Part shown: positions 16,566 to 26,900 of the stretch, in pieces
Numbering within the stretch: position 1 is the first letter of the stretch
Layout: every line of letters begins with the position of its first letter
DNA from: Gemmatimonadota bacterium
GTDB taxonomy: Bacteria > Gemmatimonadota > Gemmatimonadetes > Longimicrobiales > Gaopeijiaceae
Assembly (NCBI GenBank): GCA_041390105.1
Contig: JAWKQO010000001.1
Coordinates: 1,552,001-1,616,000, forward strand
Direction: 5' to 3'
Length of the DNA: 64,000 nucleotides
Notes under the pieces: model-generated
What the model was told of the DNA's origin: nothing
What the model saw: only the letters and a program-made list of their open reading frames with translations
Database searches by the model: none
Translations under genes and position numbers: made by a program

Positions 16566-17502
16566 AGCGGTCCAGCTCCCGTTCCAGCAGCGCGAGCTTC
16601 TCGTCCACGGTGTGCCCCGGCAAGTGCCGGGTCTCCTCGTAGCGCGGCAGGGTGGCATCCTGGAAGAAGATCCCGAGTCTCAGCTTGCTCTGGTCCTGCG
16701 CCAGGTGGCGGGCCTCATCGAGATCGGAGGGATCGTGCGTGAAGCGGTCCGCATAGCGCTTGGCCAGCTCCGGCAGATCGATCCCGCGCTCATGCACGAG
16801 CATCTGCGTCCGCTCGGGACTCTTCACGTCGTCTCCGAACAGGTCCGGGGTGAAGTGCGGACAGCGCTGCAGGATGCGCACGAACGAGAAGCCCGGGTGC
16901 CGGTAGGCCGCTTCCAGCGTGGCCGCCATGTGCGCGGGAATCCACTCCGCGGTCTGGGCGACGAAGGAGGCGTTGGTGACGCCCAAGGTGGCCTCGATGG
17001 GATTGATGGGCGGCAGAAAGCTGCCGCGCGGCTGCGTGTTGGTCCGATATCCCTGCGGCGTGGTCGGCGACGTCTGCATCTTGGTGAGACCGTAGATCTC
17101 GTTGTCCAGCAGCAGTGCCACCATGTTCACGTTGTAGCGCGTGGCATGGATCCAGTGACCAGCCCCGATCGAGACACAGTCGCCGTCGCCCATGACGACG
17201 AACACGTGCAGCTCCGGCCGATGCAGCTTCACTCCCGTGGCGATGGGCAGGGCTCGTCCGTGGATGCCGTGGAACCCGTACGTGTTCACGTAGTGCGGGA
17301 AACGGCTGGAGCAGCCGATGCCCGAGACGAACACCGTCTGCTCGGGTGGGAGGTTCTCCTGGGCAAGCAGCCGTTGCACACTGCTGAGCACGGAGTGATC
17401 GCCGCAGCCGGGGCACCAACGCGCCTGCGCCCCCTCGTAGTCGGACATCGAGTAGTCGTGCTCATCCAGGTCGGACAGATGGAACAACGAGCAGCTGCTC
17501 AT
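16555..17502 (-). CDS. korB: 2-oxoacid (2-oxoglutarate-type):ferredoxin oxidoreductase, beta subunit
   Basis: A 315-aa TPP-binding subunit. RWCPGCGDHSVL near residue 30 supplies cluster and TPP contacts; GDGDCVSIGAGHWIHATRYNVN is the Mg-TPP motif; DNEIYGLTKMQTSPTTPQG matches KorB. The start overlaps the korA stop (ATGA, 17499-17502). With KorA it catalyses reversible oxidative decarboxylation of a 2-oxoacid, most likely 2-oxoglutarate, to an acyl-CoA, reducing ferredoxin. There is no separate delta (ferredoxin) subunit gene beside it. Confidence 0.93.
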   Translation of the reverse strand: MSSCSLFHLSDLDEHDYSMSDYEGAQARWCPGCGDHSVLSSVQRLLAQENLPPEQTVFVSGIGCSSRFPHYVNTYGFHGIHGRALPIATGVKLHRPELHVFVVMGDGDCVSIGAGHWIHATRYNVNMVALLLDNEIYGLTKMQTSPTTPQGYRTNTQPRGSFLPPINPIEATLGVTNASFVAQTAEWIPAHMAATLEAAYRHPGFSFVRILQRCPHFTPDLFGDDVKSPERTQMLVHERGIDLPELAKRYADRFTHDPSDLDEARHLAQDQSKLRLGIFFQDATLPRYEETRHLPGHTVDEKLALLERELDRYAV

Positions 17503-19403
17503 GCGCGGGCCCCCCGTGACGTGCGTGCGCGAATGACGTCGAGAATGGCGCCCGGCCGCAGGGGCTCGCCCAGGACCCGGGTCCAGCAATCCACATCCAC
17601 GAGCGTCTGGGCGCGGAGCAGCCAGGACAGCTGCCCCCTACGCCGGCTTTCATCGGTGATGAAGGGTGCATCGGGCGGGTCGCTGTAGTTGATCTCGACC
17701 GTCATCACCTTGCGGAAGCGGTTGAAGATCGCTTTGAGACCCGGCTCGAGCGGCGAGAGGAAGGTCAGATGCAGTGAAGAGACGGAGCGCCCCTCGGCCC
17801 GCGCCCGCTCTACGGCTTCTTCGATGGCTCCCTTGGTGCTCCCCCACCCCACGATCAGGAGCTCGCCGGAGTCGTCGCCGTTGACCTCAGGGGGCTTCAG
17901 CGTGCTCTGCAGCACCGCAATCTTGCGACTGCGCATCTCGGAAGCACGCTGATTGATGTCGGAGCTGTAGGCGACCTTGCTGCGCTCGTCGTGGGCCAGG
18001 CCGGTCACCGTGAACATTCCGCCCGCCTGCCCCGGGACGAACCGCCGGGACAGCCCCGTCTTCGGATCCCAGTCGTAGGGACGGAGTCCCTCTGGAATGG
18101 GGCTCTGGTCGGGTGGTGCCGCCACCCAGGCCGGATCGAGGCGGGGCCGCACGAAGGGCTGGACGCCCGTGGCCAGGTTCGCATCCGACAGCACGATCAC
18201 CACGGTCCGCAGCGCCTCGGCCAGCCGGCGCGCCGTCACCATCACATGGAAGCACTCCTCGATGGTCGCCGGGGCCATGATCACATGGGGCGCATCGCCT
18301 GGCTGCCCGAACAGCGCCGCCAGCAGGTCGGATTGCTCCACCTTGGTGGGAAGGCCGGTCGAGGGGCCACCTCGCTGGACATCGACGACCACCAGGGGCG
18401 TCTCCGTCATGATGGCCAGCCCCAGGAACTCGGTCTTGAGCGCGAGGCCGGGGCCGGACGTGATGGTGAAGGCGACTTTGCCGGCATAGGACGCACCCAG
18501 GGCCACGCCAGCCGCAGCGATCTCGTCCTCGGCCTGGTGCACCACACCACCGAAGCGCTCGAACACGTCGCCCAGTTGATGAGACACCGACGTGGCCGGA
18601 GTGATGGGATACATCGCGGCCAACTCCATCCCGGCAGCGATGGCGCCCAGCGCAATGGCCTGGTTCCCGTTCATCACCACCATGTCTTCCTCGGTGGGAT
18701 GCGGCGGGACCGCGACCCGGAAGTCCAGATGCTGGGCCGCCCAGGCCATTCCCAACTCGAGCAGCGCGATGTTGCGATCCGCGACCGAGGAGTCCTTCTT
18801 GCGGAAGGAGAAGCGGATCTGGTCGCGTACGCGCTCGGCGTCGCGCTGGAAGACCTCCGTGAGCATGCCCAGTGCGAACATGTTCTTGCCCAGGCGCGGG
18901 TTCTCGACCAGGGTCAGACACTGTTCGTGCATCGGCACCGGAATGATCCGGTATTCGTGCCCCGACAACTCCTCCAGCGCCTCCTCCCACTGCTGACGGA
19001 TGCCCGGATCGTCGTGGGTCGCCCACTGATTCTCCAGCAGGACGATGGCGTCGTGCTCGAGCGCGCCCAGACGGTGGCGAGCGAGGAGCACCTGCTCGTT
19101 GAAGGCCACCACCAGGTTCGAGCGATCACCCCAGTTGGTGACGGGGCCCGCTCCGATGCGGATCCGGTTGCCAGAAGCGCCGGCCGCGTTGCGAGGGGGG
19201 GGCTGCACCTCGGCCGGGATGATCTCGACCGTCCAGACGCCGTTGCCCATCTTGGCGGAGACGGTTCCGAAGATCTGCCCGCACTTCTGGGCTCCTTCCC
19301 CAGAATCCGAGACGACTTCGACTGTGAAGGAATCAACGTCGAGCACGGACGCCGGGCGAGCCTCGGCAGGCTCGGTCCCCAGCGTCGGAAGCCGTTTGGC
19401 CAT
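17499..19403 (-). CDS. korA: 2-oxoacid:ferredoxin oxidoreductase, fused gamma-alpha subunit
   Basis: A 634-aa protein from the ATG at 19403 (MAKRLPTL). The N-terminal gamma domain (about 25-210) includes SDSGEGAQKCGQIFG and MGNGVWTVEIIPAE. The alpha domain begins at GNQAIALGAIAAGMELAAMYPITPATSVSH (about 252-285) and continues with AFTITSGPGLALKTEFLGLA and VVDVQRGGPSTGLPTKVEQSDL. It is the first gene of the large redox operon. A longer frame upstream could only begin with ATT, so I prefer 19403. The 195-base region upstream, shared with a divergent peptidase gene, should hold the operon promoter; I see no convincing -35/-10 pair. Confidence 0.93.
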   Translation of the reverse strand: MAKRLPTLGTEPAEARPASVLDVDSFTVEVVSDSGEGAQKCGQIFGTVSAKMGNGVWTVEIIPAEVQPPPRNAAGASGNRIRIGAGPVTNWGDRSNLVVAFNEQVLLARHRLGALEHDAIVLLENQWATHDDPGIRQQWEEALEELSGHEYRIIPVPMHEQCLTLVENPRLGKNMFALGMLTEVFQRDAERVRDQIRFSFRKKDSSVADRNIALLELGMAWAAQHLDFRVAVPPHPTEEDMVVMNGNQAIALGAIAAGMELAAMYPITPATSVSHQLGDVFERFGGVVHQAEDEIAAAGVALGASYAGKVAFTITSGPGLALKTEFLGLAIMTETPLVVVDVQRGGPSTGLPTKVEQSDLLAALFGQPGDAPHVIMAPATIEECFHVMVTARRLAEALRTVVIVLSDANLATGVQPFVRPRLDPAWVAAPPDQSPIPEGLRPYDWDPKTGLSRRFVPGQAGGMFTVTGLAHDERSKVAYSSDINQRASEMRSRKIAVLQSTLKPPEVNGDDSGELLIVGWGSTKGAIEEAVERARAEGRSVSSLHLTFLSPLEPGLKAIFNRFRKVMTVEINYSDPPDAPFITDESRRRGQLSWLLRAQTLVDVDCWTRVLGEPLRPGAILDVIRARTSRGARA

Positions 19404-19598
19404 CGTGGTTACCCACTTTCCGAGCTGTACTACGGATCTCCTGTGCACCTTGAATCGACCCAATCTGCAGGGGTCCGTCTGTAGGTGTTCTGCTGAGGGC
19501 CGTGTACGAACTTTCCCCGCAGGGTTGGGGGGAGTGGCACCCTCCCACTATCGTTCGCAGCGACTGTCACTTCCGGCCTGACGGAGGCGCCCCGGCCC

Positions 19599-20918
19599 AT
19601 GGCTGCCCGCACCTGCTTTGCCGCCTTTTCGCCGCTGTTCCTCGCCCTCCTGGGCACCCCCGTCGTGGGGCAGACCCTGGCACCCGCGGAACGGCGTATC
19701 GTGGAGGCGGTCGATGCCCACCATGCGGAGGCCCTCGCGTTGCTGCAGCGCCTGGTCGACACCAACTCCGGATCCATGAACTTCGAAGGGGTGCGCGAGG
19801 TGGGTCGGGTGCTGGCAGCCGAGTTGCAGGGACTCGGATTCCAGACGGAGTGGGTGGATGGTGCGAGCTTCGAGCGGGCCGGGCACCTCGTGGCCCGCAG
19901 AGCCGGGTCGCGTGGGCCCCACCTGCTACTGATCGGCCATCTCGACACGGTGTTCGAGCCCTCCAGCCCCTTCCAGCGCTACCAGCCCGGCCCCGACTCC
20001 ACCGCCAGGGGGCCCGGCGTGGTGGACATGAAGGGGGGAGACGTCGTGATCGTCCAGGCGCTCACGGCGCTGCGGGATGCGGGCCTGTTGGACGGAATGA
20101 CCATCACGGTGGTGATGACCGGGGACGAGGAGCGCAGTGGGCGACCTCTCAGCCTGGCCCGCGCGGCGTTGATCGAAGCGGCCGAGGCCGCCGACATCGC
20201 CATCGCCTTCGAGAATGGAGACAGCAACCCTGCCACCGCCGTGGTGGCCCGTCGTGGATCGACCGGTTGGCGACTCGACGTCACCGGGACGCCGGCCCAC
20301 TCGTCCCAGTTGTTCCAACCGGAAGTGGGCGCCGGCGCCATCTACGAAGCTGGGCGCATCCTCTCCGGTTTCTACGAGCGGCTGGCCGGGGAACCCTACC
20401 TCACCTTCAACCCCGGCGTGGTGCTGGGGGGCACCGCCCTCGACTACGACGAGTTCAACGCCGGTGGCAGCGCATTCGGCAAGAGCAACGTCGTGGCCGA
20501 ACACGCGGTGGTGACCGGAGACCTGCGCACACTCACACTGGAGCAGTTGGAGCGCACTCGGGCACTCATGCGATTCGTGGCGGGGCAGAACCTCCCACGC
20601 ACCTCCGCCACGCTCACGTTCGACGACGGCTACCCACCCCTCGCCCCCACGGACGGGAATCGCACGCTGCTCTCGCTGTTCGACCAGGTGAGCCGCGATC
20701 TGGGACTCGGTCCGGTGACACCCGTCGACCCCCGCAACGCGGGAGCGGCGGACGTGTCCTTCACCGCTGGCCTCGTGGACATGGCCATCGACGGCTTGGG
20801 GCCAGGCGGCGGCAACGACCACACGGTGGAGGAGTGGATCGACCTGCCCACGCTGTCCGTTCAGGCAAAACGCGCCGCCGTGCTCATGCACCGGCTCACG
20901 CTGACGCCCGTACCGTAG
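19599..20918 (+). CDS. secreted M20-family zinc metallopeptidase (carboxypeptidase G2-like)
   Basis: A 439-aa protein with a signal peptide ending near VVGQ (residue 25). M20 metal ligands are visible: H114 in GHLDTV (with D116 supporting), D143 in GPGVVDMKGG, the catalytic and ligand Glu pair in GDEERS (E177/E178), and a C-terminal His in GGGNDHTVEEW. The dimerisation or lid domain begins after RRGSTGWRLDVTG. It probably hydrolyses peptide or folate-like amide bonds outside the cytoplasm. It is divergently transcribed from the redox operon and convergent with the kinase gene, only 9 bases apart at the 3' ends. Confidence 0.92.
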   Translation: MAARTCFAAFSPLFLALLGTPVVGQTLAPAERRIVEAVDAHHAEALALLQRLVDTNSGSMNFEGVREVGRVLAAELQGLGFQTEWVDGASFERAGHLVARRAGSRGPHLLLIGHLDTVFEPSSPFQRYQPGPDSTARGPGVVDMKGGDVVIVQALTALRDAGLLDGMTITVVMTGDEERSGRPLSLARAALIEAAEAADIAIAFENGDSNPATAVVARRGSTGWRLDVTGTPAHSSQLFQPEVGAGAIYEAGRILSGFYERLAGEPYLTFNPGVVLGGTALDYDEFNAGGSAFGKSNVVAEHAVVTGDLRTLTLEQLERTRALMRFVAGQNLPRTSATLTFDDGYPPLAPTDGNRTLLSLFDQVSRDLGLGPVTPVDPRNAGAADVSFTAGLVDMAIDGLGPGGGNDHTVEEWIDLPTLSVQAKRAAVLMHRLTLTPVP

Positions 20919-20927
20919 CGCGCTCGC

Positions 20928-23855
20928 CTAGGGGATCTTCGAGGGCGTGCCGTCCTCCGTCGACTCGACGCGCACGCCGGCTTCCTCCATCCAGGCGCGC
21001 GCCTGGCGGGATCCGCGCGCCTGCGGTCCGGCCGCTTCCACCAGGCGGTGGTAGCCGAGCTGCAGCAAGCCCAGGCCCTGCTGCCGCTCTCCGGTTCGGA
21101 CCAGAGCGGCCCCCAGGGCCGTGCGGGCATAGGCGATCTGGGTCGACGATTCGGGCAAGGCCGCTTCGTCGATCTCCAGACCCGAGCGCAGCAGTGGGAG
21201 CGCCGCCTCGGCCCTGCCCTGCCGCAACAGGTGGATCCCCACCTCCACGAGGCGCAGTGCGTTGTCGGTGTGCTCGGGCTGCAGCACGCGCTCGTGGATC
21301 GCAGCGGCGCTGTCGAACAGGGCTGTCGCCTCTGTGAAGTCTCCACGCGCCGACAGGGCGCTCGCCAGATTCACGCGATCGCTGGCGAGGAATGGATGAT
21401 CTTCCCCCACCGTGCGTCGATCGATCTCCAGCGTGGCCCGGTAGTTCTCGATCGCCCCGTCCAGATCCCCCAGGTCCCGCAACGCGGCAGCCAGATTGTT
21501 GTAGGATCCCGCCACACGGTCGTGGTTCTCTCCATACAGGCGCAGGTTGAGCGCCAAGGCCTTGCGATGCATCTCCACGGCCTCGGAGGGCCGCCCCAGG
21601 TCGTGGAGGAGATTGGCCAGGTTGTTGTAGCTCATCGCCACGTCGGCGCTCTCTTCACCTTGCACGGCCACGAAGATCTCGAGGGCCCGCCGCTGCAGCG
21701 GCTCGGCCCGCTCCGGTTGGCCGATCCGCTTGTAGAAGCTGGCCAGGTTGTTGAGGTAGGTGGCGTAGTAGGGCGACTCGGTTCCGTGGACCTGGGCAGC
21801 GCGCTCCACCAGCACCTGGTACAGCGAGTCCGACTCCGAGTAGCGCGCCAGACGCTCCAGCACCAGCGCCGAGTTGTTCAGGCTACTGAGCACCGACGGG
21901 TGTAGCGGACTGAGCGCGGCTTCACGCTCCCTCAACACACGACGGTGGTACGCCAGGGAGGCTTCGTGGTCCCCCACCGAGGTTTCCAACTGGCCGAGGT
22001 TGTTGAGCACCGTCCACTCGACATCGTCGGCCCCGTTGCGATCCTCACGACCCTCCGCCACGGCGAGGGCCTCGTTCAGGCGAGCCCGCGCCTCCTCGTA
22101 GATCCCCGCCCGCGTCAGGTAGCTGCCCAGCGTATTGATCACGTTGACGCGTTCCTGGCTCGGTAGATCGTCCAGCGCGCCCACCTGCTCATAGGCCTCC
22201 CGGATGAGCGGGAGCCCGCGCTCGAAGTCCCCCAGCTGTGCGTAGGCACTGCCGAGCCGCGCTTCGCCCCGCGCCAACTCCGCATCCGGAGCCGTCCGCA
22301 GCGCCCTCAGCTCCGTCAACGAAGCTTCCAGCAGAGGGATTCCTTCCCGTTGCAGATTGAGCTGTCGGTAGACGTCGCCGATCACGCCCAGAAGGGTCGC
22401 GCGCAGGTCGCCGTCCAGGCTGCCGTCGGAGCGGATCCGCTCCGCGCCACGGTCCAGAAGCTCGCGCGCGGTCGCCTCGGCGCCCAGGCTCTCGCTGGGC
22501 TCCGACGCCCTGAAAACGTCGGCCAGGAAGTCGGCCACCGCCTGCGCTTGATCCCGCTCGCGTCGAGCCAGATCGCGCTGACGCTCGAGCTGGATCGACT
22601 GCAGCACCGTGCCCGCCGTGAAGAACAGGATCGTGAGCAGCAGGGCGAGTCCTGATACCACGATGCCACGATTCCGCCGCACGAACTTCCCGGTGCGGTA
22701 CGTCCAGCGATCCGGCCGAGCCCGGACCGGGAGGCCTTCGAGGTGGCGCCCGATGTCGTCCCGCAGAGCCTCGACGGAGGCGTAGCGGCGGGCCGCGTCC
22801 TTTTGCAGGGCCTTCAGGACGATCGTGTCCAGATCTCCGCGCAGAGCCCGCACCGCGCGCTGCCGGGTCGACTCCGGGCTGTCGACCTGCGTCTTCAGCT
22901 CCGTCGCCAATGCCTCGCTCGGCCGGGCTGGATCCCGATCCACGATCGCGCGCTCGACCGCGCGCGTGTCGCGCGGATCCTCCTTGTATGGAAGACGATC
23001 GGTGAGCAGCTCGTACAGCAGAACGCCCAGTGCGTAGACATCCGTAGCCACCGTGATGGGCTCGCCCCGTACCTGCTCCGGGCTCGCGTACAGAGGCGTC
23101 ATCACGCGCATCCCGGTGCGCGTGGTAGCGGCGTCGAAGGCGGCCTCGGCGTCTCCGATGAGCTTGGCGATCCCGAAGTCGAGCAGCTTGGGCATGCCCT
23201 CTTCGTCGACCAGGATGTTGGCGGGTTTCAGGTCGCGGTGGACGACCAAGCGGGCGTGGGCATACTGCACCGCCTCGCAGATGCGCATGAAGAGCCGCAG
23301 GCGCGCGTCGAACGACAGGGTGCGCTCCCGTACGAAGTCGGTCACCGGCAATCCGGCCACGTACTCCATCACGAGATAGGGCACCCCCTGTTCGGTGGTG
23401 CCTCCGTCGAGCAGACGGGCGATCCCGGCGTGGCTGAGCTGTGCCAGGATCTGGCGTTCCGCTCGGAAGCGACGCTCGAGCTCGGACCCGGCCAGCGGGG
23501 CTCGCAGCAGCTTGAGCGCCACCTGGGCCTGGTAGGTTTCATCCACCCGTTCGCACAGGTAGACGGAGCCCATCCCCCCGCTTCCCAGCTCCCGCACCAC
23601 GCGGTACGGCCCGATCCGCCGACCCTCCAGGGCATCGGGCCGGGACGGCGCCGACAGCGCGCCGTGGGCGCGTCCGAACACGTCGGTGAGCTCGACCCCG
23701 TCCGGGCGCGCCGCCGCCAACAGCGACTCGACCTCGGCCACAAGGTCCGGCTCGGACGTGCCGAGTGCCACCAATGCCTGCTGGCGCTCGGCAGGGTCCA
23801 GGTCGCTCAGTCGGGCGAAGTGCTCCTCCACCCGCTGCCAGCGCTCATTTCCCAA
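20928..23855 (-). CDS. transmembrane serine/threonine protein kinase with C-terminal TPR domain
   Basis: A 975-aa protein if translation begins at the TTG at 23855, which follows GAGGAGGT by seven bases; an upstream in-frame GTG at 23936 has poorer support. Residues 5-60 hold the NERWQ...LDPAERQQAL segment common to this kinase family. The kinase domain covers about 82-375: GSGGMGSVYL loop, K115, HRDLKPANIL (D208), DFGIAKL (D227). One transmembrane helix at about 398-417 follows. The periplasmic or extracytoplasmic rest is about ten TPR units (LGQLE..GDHEASLAYHRRVL type). It phosphorylates unknown targets in response to protein partners. The downstream end nearly meets the peptidase gene. Confidence 0.93.
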   Translation of the reverse strand: MGNERWQRVEEHFARLSDLDPAERQQALVALGTSEPDLVAEVESLLAAARPDGVELTDVFGRAHGALSAPSRPDALEGRRIGPYRVVRELGSGGMGSVYLCERVDETYQAQVALKLLRAPLAGSELERRFRAERQILAQLSHAGIARLLDGGTTEQGVPYLVMEYVAGLPVTDFVRERTLSFDARLRLFMRICEAVQYAHARLVVHRDLKPANILVDEEGMPKLLDFGIAKLIGDAEAAFDAATTRTGMRVMTPLYASPEQVRGEPITVATDVYALGVLLYELLTDRLPYKEDPRDTRAVERAIVDRDPARPSEALATELKTQVDSPESTRQRAVRALRGDLDTIVLKALQKDAARRYASVEALRDDIGRHLEGLPVRARPDRWTYRTGKFVRRNRGIVVSGLALLLTILFFTAGTVLQSIQLERQRDLARRERDQAQAVADFLADVFRASEPSESLGAEATARELLDRGAERIRSDGSLDGDLRATLLGVIGDVYRQLNLQREGIPLLEASLTELRALRTAPDAELARGEARLGSAYAQLGDFERGLPLIREAYEQVGALDDLPSQERVNVINTLGSYLTRAGIYEEARARLNEALAVAEGREDRNGADDVEWTVLNNLGQLETSVGDHEASLAYHRRVLREREAALSPLHPSVLSSLNNSALVLERLARYSESDSLYQVLVERAAQVHGTESPYYATYLNNLASFYKRIGQPERAEPLQRRALEIFVAVQGEESADVAMSYNNLANLLHDLGRPSEAVEMHRKALALNLRLYGENHDRVAGSYNNLAAALRDLGDLDGAIENYRATLEIDRRTVGEDHPFLASDRVNLASALSARGDFTEATALFDSAAAIHERVLQPEHTDNALRLVEVGIHLLRQGRAEAALPLLRSGLEIDEAALPESSTQIAYARTALGAALVRTGERQQGLGLLQLGYHRLVEAAGPQARGSRQARAWMEEAGVRVESTEDGTPSKIP

Positions 23856-23910
23856 GCCACCTACCTCCTCGGATTCCTCGGGCCGTGGTTCGCTGGGCCC
23901 GCGGACCTCG

Positions 23911-26900
23911 CTACCCGCCCGGACGCCGCGGCACACTCACCGGTGCGCCAGGATCGGGGCGGATCCCCTGTTCGTTCAGCATCCGGTTGAACGCCGGCAT
24001 GCGCGTCTCGATGATCGCGTTCAGTCGGCGCAGGACCTCCGGTCCATCCGACCAGGCACGATCGATCTGCCAAAGCTGGTCGGCGGTGGGCCGGACCGAG
24101 GCTGCCTCGATCTGCCCGCCCAGGAAGGCCGCTCGCTGGACGGGACCCAGGTCCTCCTGAACCCTTTCGAGGGCCGCGTGCAGGGAATCGGCCTCTGTGG
24201 TGAGCGTCTCCGGAACACCCTCGCGTCCCTTCAGGAGATCGCGCGCCTCCTGAACCTGTCTGAGTAGCGTACGAATGCGCTGGCCACCCTCATAGACCGG
24301 CTTCGCCAAGGCATGGAGGCTGAGAAGCACCTGCTGACGCGCCTCCAGATCGGCGCGCGCGATCTGCACCCGCGGATCCATGCGGACCTCTACGGGGACT
24401 CGCGTGGTCTCGCCACCCGCCACCAACTGGATGGTGTAGGTGCCGGGCAGCACGCGCGGGCCCCGCGGGGGTCCCCCGAAGCCGCCGCCCCCTCCCCCTC
24501 CGCCGCGGCCGGCGGAGGGCTCGGGCGTGTAGGGCGCGTCGATGCGCAGGTCCCACAGCACCGTATGGAGCCCCGCCTTGCCGGGAGCCTCCAGCGTGCG
24601 AACCGCGGTGCCGCTCGCATCCAGAACCGTCAACTCGACGGCAGGCTCCTCGGAGGCGCCGCTACTTCCATTCGCGGACGGGGTCGGTTGTCCCAGCAGG
24701 TAGCGAATCAGTGCTCCGTCCGGCCGGTTCTCCCCCTGGAACTCGTCCCCCCAGAAGGGCCAGCCTCCCCGGCGATTCACCATCGTCGCCGGCCGAACCG
24801 GAAACAGGTGCGCACTGCGGCTCCGGGCGCTGGCCAGCGTCTCCAGGGGCCCGAGGTCGTCCAGGATCCAGGCACTGCGCCCGTGCGTGCCCAGGATCAG
24901 GTCGTTGTCGCGAGGGTGGATCACGATGTCGTCGACGGGCACCGTGGGCAGGTTGCCGTCCAGCCTTTGCCACTCGGCGCCCCGGTCCACCGAGAACCAG
25001 AGCCCCACCTCGTTGCCGAGGAACAAGAGGTCCGGCGTGCGCGGGTGCTCCCGGATCCGGTTCACGGATTCCGCAGGCAATCCCCGGGCGATGGAGCGCC
25101 AGGTCTGGCCGTAGTCCTCGCTTACGTACACATGGGGCGCCAGATCGTCGTTGCGGTGCCCATCGAAGGTGGCGTACACGCGGCCCTCCACCGCGGCCGA
25201 TGGCGCCACGCTCGATACGTAGGTCCGCGCGGGCACGCCGCGGACGCGCTCGGTCAGATCCGTCCAGGTGGCTCCCCCGTCCCGACTCACCTGCAGGTTT
25301 CCGTCGTCGGTCCCCACGTAAAGGAGGTCGGCGCTGAGGGGCGACTCTCCGATCGTGGTGATGTTCCCGTACGACGAGATCCCGTCGTAGCGCGACAGCG
25401 TCTCTTCGGTGGTCTCCATGCCCATGATGGGCAGCGTGTCCCGGTCGATCTGCTTGGTCAGGTCGGGGCTGGCCTCCTCCCAGGTCATGCCCCGGTCCCG
25501 GGAACGCAGCAGGTGGTTGGCGCCGATGTAGACGGTGGCGCTGTTGTGCGTGGAGACGTGAATGGGCGCGTTCCAGTTGAAGCGGTATTGCCCTGCTTCG
25601 TCGTCGGCGTCGACGTGGGCCACGGGACGGATACGCACGCTCTCGCCGGTGCGCCGATCGAAACGGGATACGTTTCCACCCTGGGACTCGGTGTAGACGA
25701 TGTTCGGGTCGTTGGGGTCGACCTTGTTGTAGAAACCGTCCCCCCCGGATACGTCGATCCAGTTCCCGTTCATGATCCCGTACTGGGTGCCGGTATCGTG
25801 ATGCGCGCACCACGACGAATTGTCCTGCAGCCCGCCGCACACCAGGTACGGGTCTTCCATGCTGACGCCGATCTCGTAGAACTGTCCGATCGGAAGATTG
25901 TCGATCTCCCGCCAGCTCTCTCCGCGATCGATCGACGTTGCCACGCCGCCATCGTTGCCGAGCAGAAGATGGTTGGAGTTCGCCGGATCGATCCAGAGCG
26001 CGTGATGATCGACGTGGATGCCCTCCGCGCCATCGCCGTCGCGGAAGGTGCGTCCGCCGTCGTCGGAGATTCCGAACTGCACGCCACCGATATAGACGCG
26101 CTCCGGATCGTTGGGGTCGATGCGGATCATGGAGAAGTACATGGCGCGCGGATTGGTGCCCGACACGCGTTCCCAGTGGTCTCCCCGATCGAGGGACCGG
26201 TAGATGCCGCGGGCCTGTGCGTCCTTCCCCTCGATGATCGCGTAGACGCGGTTCCCGTCGCGCCGATAGACATCGAGTCCGATGCGACCCCGGTATCCAG
26301 AAGGCAGACCCTCGCTCAGCTGCGTCCAGCTGTCCCCACCATCCAGGGTCCTCCAGATTCCCGACCCGTCCCCGTCGGCGCTGAACCCGAACCCGGTTCG
26401 CCGGCGCTGGTAGGTGGCGGCGAACAGCGTCCTCGGATCCCCCGGGTCCATGGCGAGATCGATCGCGCCGGTGTTCTCGTCGATGTAGAGGACCTTTTCC
26501 CAGGTGTCACCACCGTCCTCGCTTCGGTAGACCCCGCGTTCGGGATTGGGCCCCCAGAGGTGTCCTACCGCTGCGATGTAGACGATGTCGGGATCGGTGG
26601 GGTGGATCACTACCGCACCCACATGGCGCGTCTCCGTCAGACCCTTGTGCTCCCAGGTGCGCCCGCCATCCACCGACTTGAACACCCCCGCGCCGTAGGG
26701 TGAGCTCTGCCGGTTCTGGGGCTCACCGGTGCCGACCCAAACCAGGTTGGGATTGGAGGGCGCCAGCGAGACGGCGCCGATGGATGCAGTGGGCTGCTCG
26801 TCGAACACCGGCTCCCAGCGCTGCCCGCCACTGGTGGTCTTCCAGAGGCCCCCGCTGGCCGTGCCTACGAAGAACCGGGCCGGGTTCGACTCGTCCACCG

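Noticed and set aside
19404..19463. Longer N-terminus for korA
   Set aside because: The extension would have to begin at ATT and has no ribosome binding site; the ATG at 19403 gives a normal gamma-domain start.
19530..19549. GGGAG-n7-CTCCC and AGTGG-n7-CCACT repeats between korA and the M20 peptidase gene
   Set aside because: Short arms in a G/C-rich spacer; they could be an operator, but chance is as likely and no promoter elements align with them.
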